NCBI RefSeq assembly: GCF_020921035.1
Contig: NC_063151.1
Location: forward strand, 28,216,934 to 28,280,933
Length of the DNA stretch: 64,000 nucleotides
Origin: Rhodamnia argentea
Taxonomy: Eukaryota > Streptophyta > Magnoliopsida > Myrtales > Myrtaceae
Direction of reading: 5' to 3'
Shown here: piece after piece, positions 12,263 to 24,456 of the stretch
Numbering within the stretch: position 1 is the stretch's first letter
Layout: the number at the start of each line of letters is the position of its first letter
Position numbers and translations under genes: made by a program
Notes under the pieces: model-generated
Told to the model about the DNA's origin: nothing
The model's input: the letters and a program-made list of their open reading frames with translations, nothing else
Databases searched by the model: none

Positions 12263-14330
12263 CTATAAATTTGAGGAATCCCAACTAGCATAAACAGCAC
12301 CAACAATTCTTTCATGAAGTGTAGCGCCACAGCAAACAATGATTCCCCGGTCAAGACCTTCTAAATAGATTCCCCTGGAGAAATCCAAGGGTTTTCCTCC
12401 CGCATCAGTCACCACACCACCTGCCTCTTGCACAATAACTACACCAGCTGCATGATCCCATATTTTTTCTTTGTATCCACATCTTGCAAATTTCATAAAA
12501 ACCTCAGCATCTCCCCGGGCTATTGCTGCATATTTAACCATGCTGTAAACACGCAGTGGCTGCTTTCTGCAATAAGAGATTCGGGAAATGTAGGTTAGAT
12601 TGACTATCACTTGATAATGTCAGAATTTAGAGTAGATGCTGCCTTTAAAATTCACCAGTTCCGTGCCTCATTTAGAAATAAATAAAGCATCAGCAGCTTT
12701 ATCCAATGTTGGCTGGATTACCCATCCACAGAGATGGTCACAACCATCATGTAATTCACCAGTCCTAAAGTGACAACTAACTAAAAGAGGTCAAATGAAA
12801 CGAACCTGAGTCCAACACTGTGAGCAAGTCCTGCTGCATACGATTGGTTTGAATTGGCCTTCTCAACAGGTTCACAAAATGTAGCCAGGGCAGGATCATC
12901 AACAGAAGAAACCCGGATCAATCTGGCCTCATATTGTGATTCAAAATTCACATCTCCACGGAGTAGTGGCTGCAGCCATGCCTTACCACTGCCCCTCCTT
13001 GCATACAGCACGCATCCTTTCTCCCACGAATCATCAGTAGCTGGGGAGGTGCTTTGATAGTATTGGTGATGATAATTCAGCCACTCTCTCTTCATTGGAT
13101 AATTCGGACATCCTAGCACTCCAATGATGACTTTCCCATCCTCAATCAAAGCTAAAGCTACAGCATATTGATTTCCCCGCACAAACCCCAAAGTTCCATC
13201 CACTGGGTCTAGCACCCAATGCCTTCCCTCTGGACCCCCAGTCGAGTTGCATCTCTTGATGGCCTCAAGAACTTCTTGAGTAGTGAGGTGTTTATCAGGC
13301 TTTTGGAGACCAAAATTAGGTGCTTCATCTAAACATCCATTGACTGCATCAACAACGGCCGCTAGCAATCCTGCTGAATCGCTCTCGGAAAGAGCTTGAA
13401 CATCTTCCTCGGCAACAATTGATACACTCTGACTTCCAAAGACCTCTGATAGTAACCAGCTTACAGTGGCTTGAACACCCCAATCTATGCAGTAACAACT
13501 TCATCAAAATTTAGGTGAGAATAAAGAGTAACCAAGAACAGCTATCAAAATTGTCAATCCAGAGCGAAATACTAACATATGTTAACAATAAAATAATGGA
13601 AGCGATGAGAATAACAAGACAAAGAAAACCTCCACAGCTCGTGCATTTTACCACTGCTTCAGATACTAGCTGAAATCTAGAGGCATCAGCGCATGATTTG
13701 ACAAGATAAAACCTTGTACAAATTGAACACAGGCAGAATGACTATTTCAGCGGATATTTGAATATCAACTAGATGAACGCCAATTAAGGATCATTTCAGC
13801 AGAAGAATATAAATTCAATTTATATAACTTAAAAGGACACTCTGGGGCTGCCAGGAACAATATTGTATGATTGCCATCAACAATGCACAACTGGCCCCCA
13901 GTGGAATATCAAAAGGACTAATGGCTATACAAAATTAAATCAGTAGACCTCCAACTATACAATTCCTCTGCAAGAGAAAGCAGCCGAACGGCCAAGAATC
14001 TTAAAATGCAGGATTGAGCAGATTCTGCAATTACAGAATCCAACAAGTTTGTGAAACGCTCGTCGATGCGCTTCCTATGGCAACGTCCCATTTGAAAGGA
14101 CGACCGAAAAAGAAGACGAACAACCCAGATAATCATACAAATTAAAAGCTTTAAATTCAAGGAAACAGAGAGATACCCGCGACGGTAACCGGGGAATCGT
14201 CGTCCTTAGACTTGATCTCGTCACTGGTCCTCGAAATTAACCCGTGTTGCACTCTCCGGCACAGAGAGCAGGCCATGTGAACTGCTTTCACGGCCACATC
14301 CAATTCCTTCGCATACGTTTCGTCCTCCAT
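12263..14330 (-). CDS. AHL: HAL2-like 3'(2'),5'-bisphosphate nucleotidase / inositol monophosphatase-family phosphatase
   Basis: Three exons, 14330-14177, 13484-12806 and 12566-12263, splice in phase (introns of 692 and 239 bp, GT-AG) to give 378 residues starting MEDETYAKELDVAV. Metal-binding motifs of the Li+-sensitive phosphatase superfamily are present: EED at about 77-79, DPVDGT with acidic residues at about 144 and 147, and WDHAAG with D at about 315. The variant GTLGFVRG, rather than GTKGFLRG of SAL1/FRY1, and the length point to the AHL (At5g54390) branch. Family members hydrolyse 3'-phosphoadenosine 5'-phosphate, the by-product of sulfotransferases. Next to it in Arabidopsis is THE1, as here. 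The open frame continues 78 codons upstream to an ATG at 14564, so a longer N-terminus is possible. Confidence 0.93.
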
Positions 14331-15382
14331 GGAAATAACAAGAAGACGAAAACAAAACAGAGAAAGATCCAATATTTCGACAGGAAATCGAAAATGGAAA
14401 ATGGCCCCTGTTCTCGAATCTCCAGTCACATGACGAGGACTGCGGATTACATACAAGCGATGAGAGCTTCGTGCAGAAACTCCGCGAAGAATTGGGCTCT
14501 CATTTTGAAGAATGGTCGGAAATGGTTTTGGGTTTCCTTTGCTTTTGGAGAAAGGGGAAGCCAAAGTATGCCCCGTGATGGTAGCGTGCGAGAAAGTGAT
14601 TCAACAAGCGCCAAACGCAAAGACTATCCTTTTCTCAACTCATTGAGGGACATCTCTGGACGCCAAAACATCGGTTCAGCTGAAAACATCTTACCTTAGA
14701 ATGCACCAACTCAAACGACATGCTTCCTCTTAGGCCCCGAAAAAAATAATAAAAATGACACGATTTCTCTATTAGTTATTAAATAGGAGTAACTCAAACC
14801 GTGAAAGGTGGTTATCATTAGTTCCTGTTTTATAATAAACAAAAAATTCCAAATAAGGACCTAAAGTGCCCTGATTTTCTTTAAGAATGGCCTGAATAGA
14901 CCTTTCAACAAGTCTGTGCAACACTAGAACATGTACTCTAATGGTCCACGTCAGCAAATTGACGTTCGAGGTTAGCAAAGACCAACCGTCAGCAGAAGAG
15001 TACGATGGAAGGGCTAATGGTAAAATACTTCAAAAAGTTACAACAAAAAGTAAAAAAAAACGATTTTGAATTTCGAGCAAAAGTCGAGAGATCACGATTT
15101 CTATTTTATCTTGTATTGAAAATGTTTTCAAAACTTGTTTACACTTTTGGAGAAAATAAAGAACGATTCGTTATAATCTATTGCTCGTTTCCTATACTGT
15201 TTCACTACAATAACAAAATCTGTGCGTGTGCCTATCTTTATAATTCATAGCAACTCCATAGTCTATATACTAGCACAAAGTGCATAATTCTCGAATTAAA
15301 AGTGAAACAAGATTTCAAAGAATTTCGAAGAAACGAGATTTTTTAATATTCCGTCCCAATCTTCACTTTGGGGCCGAGGAAG
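14331..15382. other. Promoter region of AHL and 3' flank of the F-box gene
   Basis: Spacer between two minus-strand genes. The first 234 bp is open in frame with AHL. The remainder is AT-rich, with no recognisable gene or repeat. Confidence 0.45.
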
Positions 15383-16507
15383 TCAGTAGTCCTCGCTCAC
15401 TCCGCACTGGGGCTCTATCCACAAAGGTGTGGAATTGGGACAAACCGGCGTGCCGTCGCCGAAGAGCGGTTCGATTCGGCCGTCGGCCATGTGATAGATG
15501 CCCATGTCTTCACCTTTGGTAAGCTTGTACGTGCGATCGTCCGTGAAGTAAATACAGTTGGGCTCGATGCCGCCGTGTTGATCGGTAACCTCCATGGAGA
15601 AAGACGAGTTGAGACCCAAGAACAGAGATGTATTGCCCAAGCTGTCGACCTTGGTCCAAGTGCTCGCTTCCAAGTCGAGCAAGAAGGCTTGAAAACCGGA
15701 GGTCTCGAACTCATCTTGCCATTCTTGGGTGACCACCAAGAGCGATCCTGACCACTCCACGAGATAATGCTTTTTGAAGCGCTTGAAATCGATCAATCCG
15801 CGTGGCCTCCGTGCCACGACTCGGCCATCTGTGGCAGGATTCGGTCCATCTTGCTTCGCTTCGAACGCCCTAATCGTTCCGATCGCGTCCACGGCTAGAA
15901 ATCTGCATTCGTGGTATATTAGGTCCATGTATATCCTGTCGGGACTGACCATGGTCCACGCATTGTCTCGGTAGTTCCATAACCCCAACCGCCGGTCGGA
16001 ATCGCAGAGAACCATGATCTCGGGCTGCGCGGATGAAGAGGGGCACGTCGAAAGCACGAACTTACCGATTTGACGGTCGGTGATGGGGAGGCCCTGTGGC
16101 TTCGACGCTGAACCTTCAGTGCGGGCGCGTCCGCGAGGCAGAGGATTGAACATCTGGACGTCCCTATCGCTTCCGATCGTCATAATCCAACCCCGCGAAG
16201 ACAAGCACCTCCTGCCCCGCACTTGCGGCAAGGGGAACTCGTAGAAGCTCCGCCGCCGCGGGCTGAAGAAGCCGCATAAATCGGGACGTGTCTGGTCCAT
16301 GATCAGCAGCCACGGGACGCTGATCCTTAGTTCGAAACTTCCTCGAAGCTGGACAACGACATTGCGCCAGTAAGAACATGTTTGGCTGAAATCGATAAGG
16401 TCTTCCGTGGGTAATCTATATGCAATGAACTCGAGCGCATGTGACGGGAGACCTGAACGATCGACCAGCGTGGTACTTTCTTTGTTTTCTGGTCGGTATC
16501 CCGCCAT
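15383..16507 (-). CDS. F-box protein with KIB1-4 beta-propeller (DUF295) domain
   Basis: Single-exon gene of 374 residues. The N-terminus carries an F-box-like segment at about residues 20-55 (LPSHALEFIAYRLPTEDLIDF, then QTCSYWRNVV). It is followed by the propeller-like DUF295 region, with features such as FSPRRRSFYEFPLPQ, CDSDRRLGLWNY, FLLDLEASTWTKVDSLG and NCIYFTDD near the C-terminus. F-box/DUF295 proteins are thought to be SCF E3 ligase substrate receptors and evolve quickly in plants; KIB1 targets BIN2. No substrate can be inferred. The start at MAGYRPEN gives an N-terminal extension of normal size. A DUF295 gene near this block would not surprise, because Arabidopsis has several on the same arm. 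Confidence 0.88.
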   Translation of the reverse strand: MAGYRPENKESTTLVDRSGLPSHALEFIAYRLPTEDLIDFSQTCSYWRNVVVQLRGSFELRISVPWLLIMDQTRPDLCGFFSPRRRSFYEFPLPQVRGRRCLSSRGWIMTIGSDRDVQMFNPLPRGRARTEGSASKPQGLPITDRQIGKFVLSTCPSSSAQPEIMVLCDSDRRLGLWNYRDNAWTMVSPDRIYMDLIYHECRFLAVDAIGTIRAFEAKQDGPNPATDGRVVARRPRGLIDFKRFKKHYLVEWSGSLLVVTQEWQDEFETSGFQAFLLDLEASTWTKVDSLGNTSLFLGLNSSFSMEVTDQHGGIEPNCIYFTDDRTYKLTKGEDMGIYHMADGRIEPLFGDGTPVCPNSTPLWIEPQCGVSEDY

Positions 16508-17224
16508 GGAATAGAAGCAGGATTTCTCTGATCTGTCTGATTGATGACGATGGGATCACAAGCAGCGCGTGTATATATATAGTTGGTAGACAATGTACAA
16601 TTAGGAAACTATATCACGAAATAATATCTGAATCAAATTACCAGCTTGGCTAGGATAGACATTATCCAGGTGCACCAAATAAATATCTCGTGGGGACAGC
16701 TTGAAGAGCAAGTATCGAGAAAAGAAATCCTAGATAGAATGGTTAAGACAGATTTACACGTCTAGCATTTTGAACAATATGAAATTATCATAGTAACTGG
16801 GCATATAAAATGATCGTATTCGATTTTGAAATAAGAATTTGCTATTTTAGTTAACGTGAATTGATTTTAATGTGGTGTTATTCAACCGGTCGCATGTTGT
16901 GACCGAAGTATTCGCACTATTTTTCGTAACCGCCGCGGATTGAGGGACATCTCTAGGCTCTTACCTTACATTATACGTGTGTACACCAAGGATCACTTAC
17001 ATACCTCTTCCCTTGATGATACTGAGGATGCACCGGAGTTTTACTTTTAGGAACCATTTGCACTTTCACAATTATCTTAAGAGTCCCTGTTCCCTAAAAG
17101 GCACCACTATGTTTGCCCTTTATGTGACTAAATCTACCCGATTTTTCACCAAAAAGATAAAATTGTCCTCGATTTATTGATTACAATTTAAAGTGGTTGG
17201 CCCTAAATTTATTTAATGGATAAT

Positions 17225-17610
17225 GACATAAATGGTTCTTGAACTTTGATCCAATGTGTAATGTGATACATGAACTTTTAATTTGACTAATGCGATCCAT
17301 GAAATTAGCCCAATATGTAATGTGGTCCCCGAATTTTTTAATTTGATCAATATGGATCCTGAACTTTTGGAACTTGTTCAACTTAGTCCATGAACTTTAG
17401 AAAGATGTTCAATGAAGTGATTTCATTAATTCAAGTTCGGGGACAACGTTGGACATTTTTTTATAGTTCGGGGACTGAGTCGAAAATGCTTTAGAAGCTC
17501 GGAGACCATATTGTATATTGAGCTAAAGTTCATGGAGTAGATTGGTCAAATTAAAAGTTTAAAGATCGCATTACACATTGGGCTAAAATTTAAGGACCAT
17601 TTGTGTTATT
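17225..17610. mobile_element. Inverted-repeat (foldback/MITE-like) element
   Basis: The left arm starts gacataaatggttcttgaac and contains tccaatgtgtaatg. The right arm is its inverted counterpart: cattacacattgggc followed by ttaaggaccatttgtgtta. The two arms span nearly the whole element, so the strand could fold into a long hairpin. No coding capacity. Exact ends and target duplication were not resolved. Confidence 0.65.
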
Positions 17611-18999
17611 TTTTCTTTATTTAACGTTCTCTCTTTTTGTGGTTTTTCTATTTCTATACAGGATGTAGTTGCCAAATTAATAATTTCCCATGTTTTATTA
17701 TTGTTAATTGTGGGAACTATGTCTTGTTTTTTAATGTTACTTCCGTAGAAATTGTGGAGAAAATAGTTTAAAAAAAAAAAAAGAAATTATCAAGAAGCCC
17801 GATTCTTTTCTACGTTATCAAGCAAATTTATCAATCAATTGTCAAGTAGAATCTAGAAAAAATTTAACCTAGACATATTAAACACTTGTTATAAACTTTC
17901 ACTTTTGTTGTGTATATCACCATCGAGCATTTTGCTATTGGTCGTCTTCTATATACATATACATATAATGGCATGATAGGATAAAAAAAATAAGAAACCC
18001 TCTTTGGGGATTTTTCAAAAATCGCAATTACAATCTCGAACGTAAACTTTTAAAAAAATGAAATTAGTCGAAATATTAAAAAATGCCAGTGCAATCACAT
18101 CATTTTAGATTGACATAAATAAGTATCATCTATGAAGTGTTTATGAAAAAAAATATCAAAATGGCTCATTATGCATAACTTTGTCGGGCCGAAATTTTTA
18201 TTGTAGTCCTAAATACTCCTATAATGCCTTACATTTTCTGTTTAAAAATATCTCCCCAAAAGCACGGAAAAAAGGACATACTTGACATATTCCTTTTGGC
18301 AAATTTTTTTTTCCCATGAACATAAAATATGAAAAAGAAAAAAAGAAAACATAACGCCTTTAATAGATGCGTGATACCCACGATAAAGAAAAACAACAAT
18401 GTTTGATGCTTAATTACGACGAATGAGATCTTAAATAGAAACAAAAATAAGTTAAAAAAAAAAGGGAGGAGGAGGCCACCGCGTTATATTCAATTGAATG
18501 ATCGAGGGTAATTTTATCTTTTCAGCGAAAATCAGATGGATTTAGTCATATATAAAGCACAAATAGCGTTTCGACAAAAAAAAAAATTACGAATATTGTC
18601 ACCCTTAAGAAAGACACTATTTCCACCACCAAAACTCGAAACAGGACGTTGAACGAAAGTTGTAAGGATGGATGGGCAATTCCGTCTTTTCAATACTTTA
18701 TCTTTATCGTTATTAATCGGTAAAGATGAAGTAACTAACTCTTTCATCAATTGTTGGGCTTGTGTTGGGACATGGCTCTCCCATTTTTTTTTTCTGGTTT
18801 TTGGGCAATCAATGTATTTTCCTACTTACCAAAAAAAAAAAGAACTAAATTTTTTGCATGTATGCCAAAGATTAACAATGAGTGCGAGACAAAGTATGAG
18901 GAATTGACTATAGATTGAGGAAAGTTAAAGAAATCATCCCCATTTCTTGTTGCTTAGAGAGAAATTTCCACCCCTACGTTCTTTTTTTTTTTTTTAAGG

Positions 19000-19306
19000 T
19001 TTAATACCATAAAAAAATCCCAGATTGATATACTCGTGCCCATGTTTATCCTAAACTAATTTTTTGTGTCATAAAAAATTTGAAACAGGTACATCTGTAC
19101 CATATTTACCCTAAATTTGGTATACAAGTGCCACGCTTATCCTAAATTGTGATAAATCTAGGATTTTGTTTGGTACATATAGTGTACTAGTTTGGGATAA
19201 ATGTGCCGTGGATGTATCAATTTAGAGTTTTTGTATGAAATAAAAATTAGTTTGGGATAAATATGACATCATCGTACTAGTTTTGAATTTTTTTGTTATG
19301 TTAATC
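19000..19306. mobile_element. Inverted-repeat (MITE-like) element
   Basis: The left side reads ttaataccataaaaaaatc with catgtttatcctaaactaa. The right side carries the inverse: ttagtttgggataaatatga, then attttttttgttatgttaa. Internal sub-repeats of the tttatcctaaa type occur several times. The element is non-coding and its limits are approximate. Confidence 0.55.
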
Positions 19307-19692
19307 CCCTTTTAAATGTACACTTTGCTTCCCAGAGAAAACACCAAAATTGAAAAGACCAAAATACCAAGGTGAGAGGAGAAATATTATCTATTCGCTT
19401 TTTACTATCCTTAAACTTGTAAGGACAAAAATCGCCTAAAACACCAAACTATACTCGCTATGAAATTAAAAATCATAAACTTATACATGAGTGACACATT
19501 TAGCCTCCGTCAAGTTTTCATCAACGAGCACCAATAAGAGTTTGCCTCAATTGATTCTAGATAGCAAATGGTGCAGACATGACTCCCATGTGACTTAATC
19601 GGAATACAAACGACATTGTTTTTGCTGAAAAATAATCTTATGAAGCCTTGAGGGTAAATATGTCATATAGGTATAAGTTATGGCAAAAGTTG

Positions 19693-20330
19693 TTGGGGTT
19701 TTGGGATTGTAAAAAACGCAGCAGAATATAAATCTAAACCGAAACCTTAGACATGATCTATGCGTATATTGAAGTCCATAGAAGTTCAAGACGTACTTTT
19801 CGAAGATCGAAGTTAAATTGACGATCGGATGTGTCTAGATTAGCACCCCAAGTGTTGCGCCTCTACCGGTATCCACACACACAAACCGAAGTCTCCAATG
19901 ATCCAAGTGCTAGCTTACGGATTGTGGAGATCCTCTTCCTTGATTGGCTTTTGATCTTCGAGACTCTCTCAAAGATCTAAAAATAGAGAACGACTCTATG
20001 TGTTTTTTTATTCTCATCGACGTCTCTAGGTTTTTTTTTACGTCTATATATAGCCTCAATATTTACGCGTAATAAAAGAAGTGGGGCCGAGCGATACGGG
20101 CCCGCCAAACTGTCTATCTCTAATCGTGCGTTTCATCGTTATCTCATAACATGCACAATCGTGTGAATATTTAGAATAGGAGAATAAATCAAAATCTACT
20201 TCTTAAGTAGATCAAGGTGTAGAGAAAATATAAATTCAGTTCGCTATTGTGTGCGACCTCGTAGGTTCACTAAACATTAGCAGTGTGCTCAAAACCCTTT
20301 TTGGCCCATAAGTCATAAGCGGTCTCTAGC
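19693..20330. mobile_element. Possible LTR of a Copia-type element (fossil)
   Basis: The segment opens with tgttggggttttggg and contains aacgcagcagaatat, a promoter-like tctatatatagcc near 20043 and an overall layout I associate with plant LTRs. No partner LTR, primer-binding site or coding domain was found in the window, so a solo or truncated LTR is the most I can propose. The right limit is approximate. Confidence 0.35.
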
Positions 20331-21096
20331 AACACATTATGATTACCTAAGTATAGTGAATATTGTTTTTCGACACAACCTAATCCACAACCGATGTTAG
20401 AGCATCAACTTTGATTAGTTTCTAGGGTAGATCACTAACAAAAGTTTATGGTAAATGTGAAACAATTAACTTTTTTTTTTTTAAAGAAAGATTGTAGATC
20501 AAACAAAGCAAATAAATCTAAAAGATAAATCAATGTGGTACAACTTTGAGAGACTCACTCATTCCATAGTCGGCAGCTAATCCTTGAACCTCGTATCAAC
20601 ATCATTGATGAGCACAAGCCAAGATTTCCCTCTCCAATAACCATGGATTTGCCAAAAGGCGGTGCGCCTACGTTCACAGCACTATTACCGTATAGAGACA
20701 ACAACAACCCTAACAGGTTGAAAAAGAACAGATAACGCATTGTGAATTCCGGATCTATTTCTAGATCATAATAGAAAGAGCATCCAGATTTAAATTTAAT
20801 TCGAGATCGGGAGAGAACTTACAAAACAGATACCAATTGATAAAAAAATAACTTTCACATAAGCCAACTAACGAAGTAGTAGAGAAGTCGCGCTTGACTA
20901 TATGGAGCAAGCACCGAAGCCGAAGTGAGCAGATCCGAAATAGCAAATTCTTTCGAGATACTCGCGCTTCTAACTTTCGGGCTCACCGGACAAAGTTCTC
21001 GACGTGGAAAAAGTTGACAGGATAGTCCGCGAAATTAACAAAGAAAATTGAAAGAAGATGAGGACATAGAGATATGGAAATGGGAGAATGAGAGGC

Positions 21097-21102
<6 letters not shown>

Positions 21103-21129
<27 letters not shown>
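21103..21129. repeat. (GA)n microsatellite
   Basis: Perfect gagaga tract of about 27 bp. Confidence 0.95.
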
Positions 21130-21131
<2 letters not shown>

Positions 21132-21374
21132 CTCTCTCCCCCTTAGGAAAGTCCTGCGTAGAGAGGAGGGAGGTTGGCGGCGCTTGTGGAAAGAAACCCT
21201 ACTGTGAAGGCTCCAAAGAGTCATTGGAACTTCACGAATTAATGAGCACAGTTTGGATTTTTAATATCACAAAAAAAAGTTCAGGATAAATATGTCATAA
21301 TTGACATAGTTTGAGGATTTTGGTGAACTTTTCCCAACTTTTGATTGAATGAATTTATTTTAAAAAAAATACAA

Positions 21375-21510
21375 ATAGAGACCCGAAAGATTTGAACTCG
21401 GGATCTCCCTGCTATGATCTGCGAGAGATTTTGTGAGATCATATTCACAACAATTCTAAAAGTTTAAGCTGTTAAATGAAGACGTGATTTGATATTTGAA
21501 TATTCTAACA
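21375..21510 (-). mobile_element. TRIM-like LTR/primer-site trace (fossil)
   Basis: The sequence gatttgaactcgggatctcc, then ctgctatgatct, and further right aaaagtttaagctgttaaatg, parallels the better-preserved TRIM at 46004-46447 (gatttgaactta..., gctctgatgcca, aaaagcttaagctgttag). It appears to be one decayed LTR with its adjoining primer-binding region on the minus strand. Confidence 0.45.
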
Positions 21511-24456
21511 TATTTCAACATAAATGTCTCCTCATCAATTTTTCGGGATTAAATTGAACCACTCAATAAAAGTTTAGAAATTACAAGTCAACAATTAAAT
21601 CTTATCAATGACTCATATTTGAATAAACGTTTCTGTTTCCACCGAACTAAGTTATGTTTATCCATAAGCAAAAATGGCCACATGAAATATCCACGAACTA
21701 TCGACTTCCAAACGATAAAAAGTAGAATTTACGAAGAATTGCCGATATGCAGATGCACATATTAAGAAAACACGAACATGCTTTGCTCAAGTTTTCTAAG
21801 TCCGGTTGACATCTATTCTCGCTGTAAATAAAAAGTAAGAACTACAAATCAGTTAGGCCAGCCAGTGCTCTGGGTTTCTTCTGATATTGTTCACCACAAA
21901 CCAAGCACATCAACATGACAACATGTGGTGCTTGCTATCTTATCGTCCGTGATATACAAGAAGACATTGAGGAGAAGTTGCTCCGATGGCGGGCGATTGG
22001 TCGACTTTCCCTCTCACATTTGCCTGCGGATATTGCACATAGATTCCCCATCGGGGGGGACGTGACCGATTTTGGTGGGACAAGCACCCATCGGCGCTCC
22101 GCCGCGGTATCGAACACGGGGGATTTCACACGAAGGCGAAGAAGAGCTTGTCTTTGTGGGGATGGGTCATGGCAATCGGGCGCAACGGGGATGTCCGATC
22201 CTCTGTAGCACGTGTATCGGCACGCTGATCTCTCGGGCTCGAGAACCAATTTCAAGGGTCACTAGTCGCCGTCTCCCCAAGTTTGAAATTTGATGGGATC
22301 ACCTTAGAATTAGGCTCGAGGGCGGACGTGGTGATGGGCTTTACTCGTAAAAACGGTTCCTCTCCGTTAGCGATGGAAATTAGGCTGAGAAGGGTAGGGG
22401 AGGATGGGCTCTCTGGACCTTTCCAAAGTCCCCACGGTTACCGAAAATTAGGTCAAACGACGTGATTGACGGGTTGCAATGAGCGTTGACCGACGGAGAC
22501 CCACGTAACCAATATTACGTGTCCAACCCGAATTTTGTACGGTTTGAATTTTTAGCGGAGAAGGAGAAGACAAAAGAGAAAAGGACAAAAAAAATAAATA
22601 AAAGGAAGGGGAGTTGAACTTGATGTAACGAGTAGGAAATTTCAAAAAAAAAAGAAAAAAGGAGAGGGAAGGTGATGGAGACTTGGGTACGAGTGGCCAT
22701 GTGCAGCAATGCGGCGGTTATTACAACTCGATTTGACAGCTCGACGCGCCCCATTCCTTAACGGTCTTCCGTTTCCAGATTCCGTAACTATGAACTCCGT
22801 CTGAGGCGGACAATGATGGATATGGTATGCAAGTGTTTTGGACGGTGGTGATTGTCGTTCACGAGATTTTTGTCTTCCTTTCCAAACAGCTTTTACACCA
22901 CCCGGTCGGTTTACTTCGCGCAATTGACAAAGGGAGATCGGTCGCGCATCCGGCTTGCCCGCCTTTGTACATCGGATCGCAATCTTTGTTCATTTTCTGA
23001 TTTGCATCTTATTCTTCTCACATATCAATCGCCCCTCAAAATCCTACTCATATCTTTTCCCCCTTCCCGACCATCTCTCTCGCCTCTGCCTAGCCATTGC
23101 GACCGCATGTCTCCCAAATTGCCCTGTCAAAATCCGGGCTAGGCAAATTTCTTTCTCAAGAAAAATTTCGTCCGGTTCGGTCCGCGACAGCGCACTGCGA
23201 GACAGATTTCCCGCGCTCCGACCCCAACCCCGAAGTTTCCTTTTTACACCGAGCGAGCGGAGGTTCAAGGTGCAACTGGACAAAAACCAAAAGGGACCAA
23301 ATGGTAAAATCATATCTCAGGACCCACACGTGGGACCCGGTGCTCGCAAAAAGCGCCGCGAAAGAAACCCGACCGACCTCTCGCCCTCGAGTAACGCCGT
23401 AAACCGTGGACACGCCCGCACCGGAACCTTCCCCCAACCCCCCCGGCCCCCGGTCACAACGCCGTTAAACGTGTCTCCTCCCACTTCTCCAAGCCGCGTA
23501 TGACAGGGCCCCACTCGAAGTCTAGCGAGTCCCAGCACCGCAAGTCCCGCAACCAGCGAAGAACGCCGTTTTAAGTCATATCCGAGAAAAACTAGTGGGA
23601 TTTAAGGCTTAATGAATTTCTCTTCCATTTAGCCGTGTCAGTCACGTATTAACAAGATCCGAGGAAAAGCGCAGATGTCATTTTCTGTCAATATAAAAAT
23701 TTCTCCCGACCCTTTTTACAGAGATCCTGGGGCATCCCATCCAAATAGAAATTGAAGGAAAAAAAAGCAAAAAGATCTTCACGCAAACAGCTGGGGATTC
23801 ATGGATGTGATGCGAAAGATCATATGATTGAGAGAGTTTCTAGTCTTTTATTACAACTCCTGTTCTCTTCGACATGGTCGTGGGGTCCTCGTTTCCTTTT
23901 TTTCACTCCCCGGGAGTAGATGACAGCCTAATCAACAGCCTGGAAAAAGGTTGTGGCCGCCGCTTTGCTCTAGAAAAAGCTTCGGCTTTAATGGCTTCCT
24001 CTTCCTCTTCTCGGGGTGCCATGGCGTTCCTGCCGTGTAATGTGGACTGAACTCTTCTGGGTTTAGCCTCTCTGGGCTCTTGACTCGGACCTTCTTCTTT
24101 CACTGGGCGACTCGGACTCGGCTCGACTCGACTCTGACTCTCAGAGCATTCTTGCTCTGTCCAAAAGGTAAGAGCCCTGAGGATGACTCTGATCTTTTTG
24201 TTCGATTAACGTGTCTATGCTCATCTTCGAAATATAGCTTAGGGAGTTGCATTTCTCTAGCAGCTTGGTCGCTTGAGCACTTGGGTAAGCAAGGATAGGG
24301 ATTTTCGAGATTTTGGAGCTTTCAAGAGCTTGATCATTCTGCTTTATAAGTTGGGGGATTTCCAGATCTTGTTGAACTGGAACTCAACCTCTTTAGTGAT
24401 CGCTGATTTGTGATTCGAGTGAGGGAGGAGTTGGGAAGTCGTTTTTCCTGAAAGTT

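Larger units (their letters stand above)
16508..24456. other. Large repeat-rich spacer (7.9 kb) upstream of THE1-like gene
   Basis: AT-rich up to about 21.9 kb, with inverted-repeat elements at 17225-17610 and 19000-19306, an LTR-like stretch from about 19693 and a TRIM-like LTR trace at about 21375-21510. From about 21.9 kb G+C rises and open frames appear (21915-22208, 22955-23503), but none resembles a protein family I know. From about 23.6 kb to 24456 the sequence is probably the THE1 promoter and 5' leader; a possible leader intron donor aaaaggtaag lies near 24168. Confidence 0.45.

Noticed and set aside
22955-23503. 182-codon frame upstream of the THE1-like gene
   Set aside because: Pro/Arg/Ser-rich with no recognisable motif, and it overlaps other open frames on both strands. 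It lies in what is probably distal promoter sequence.
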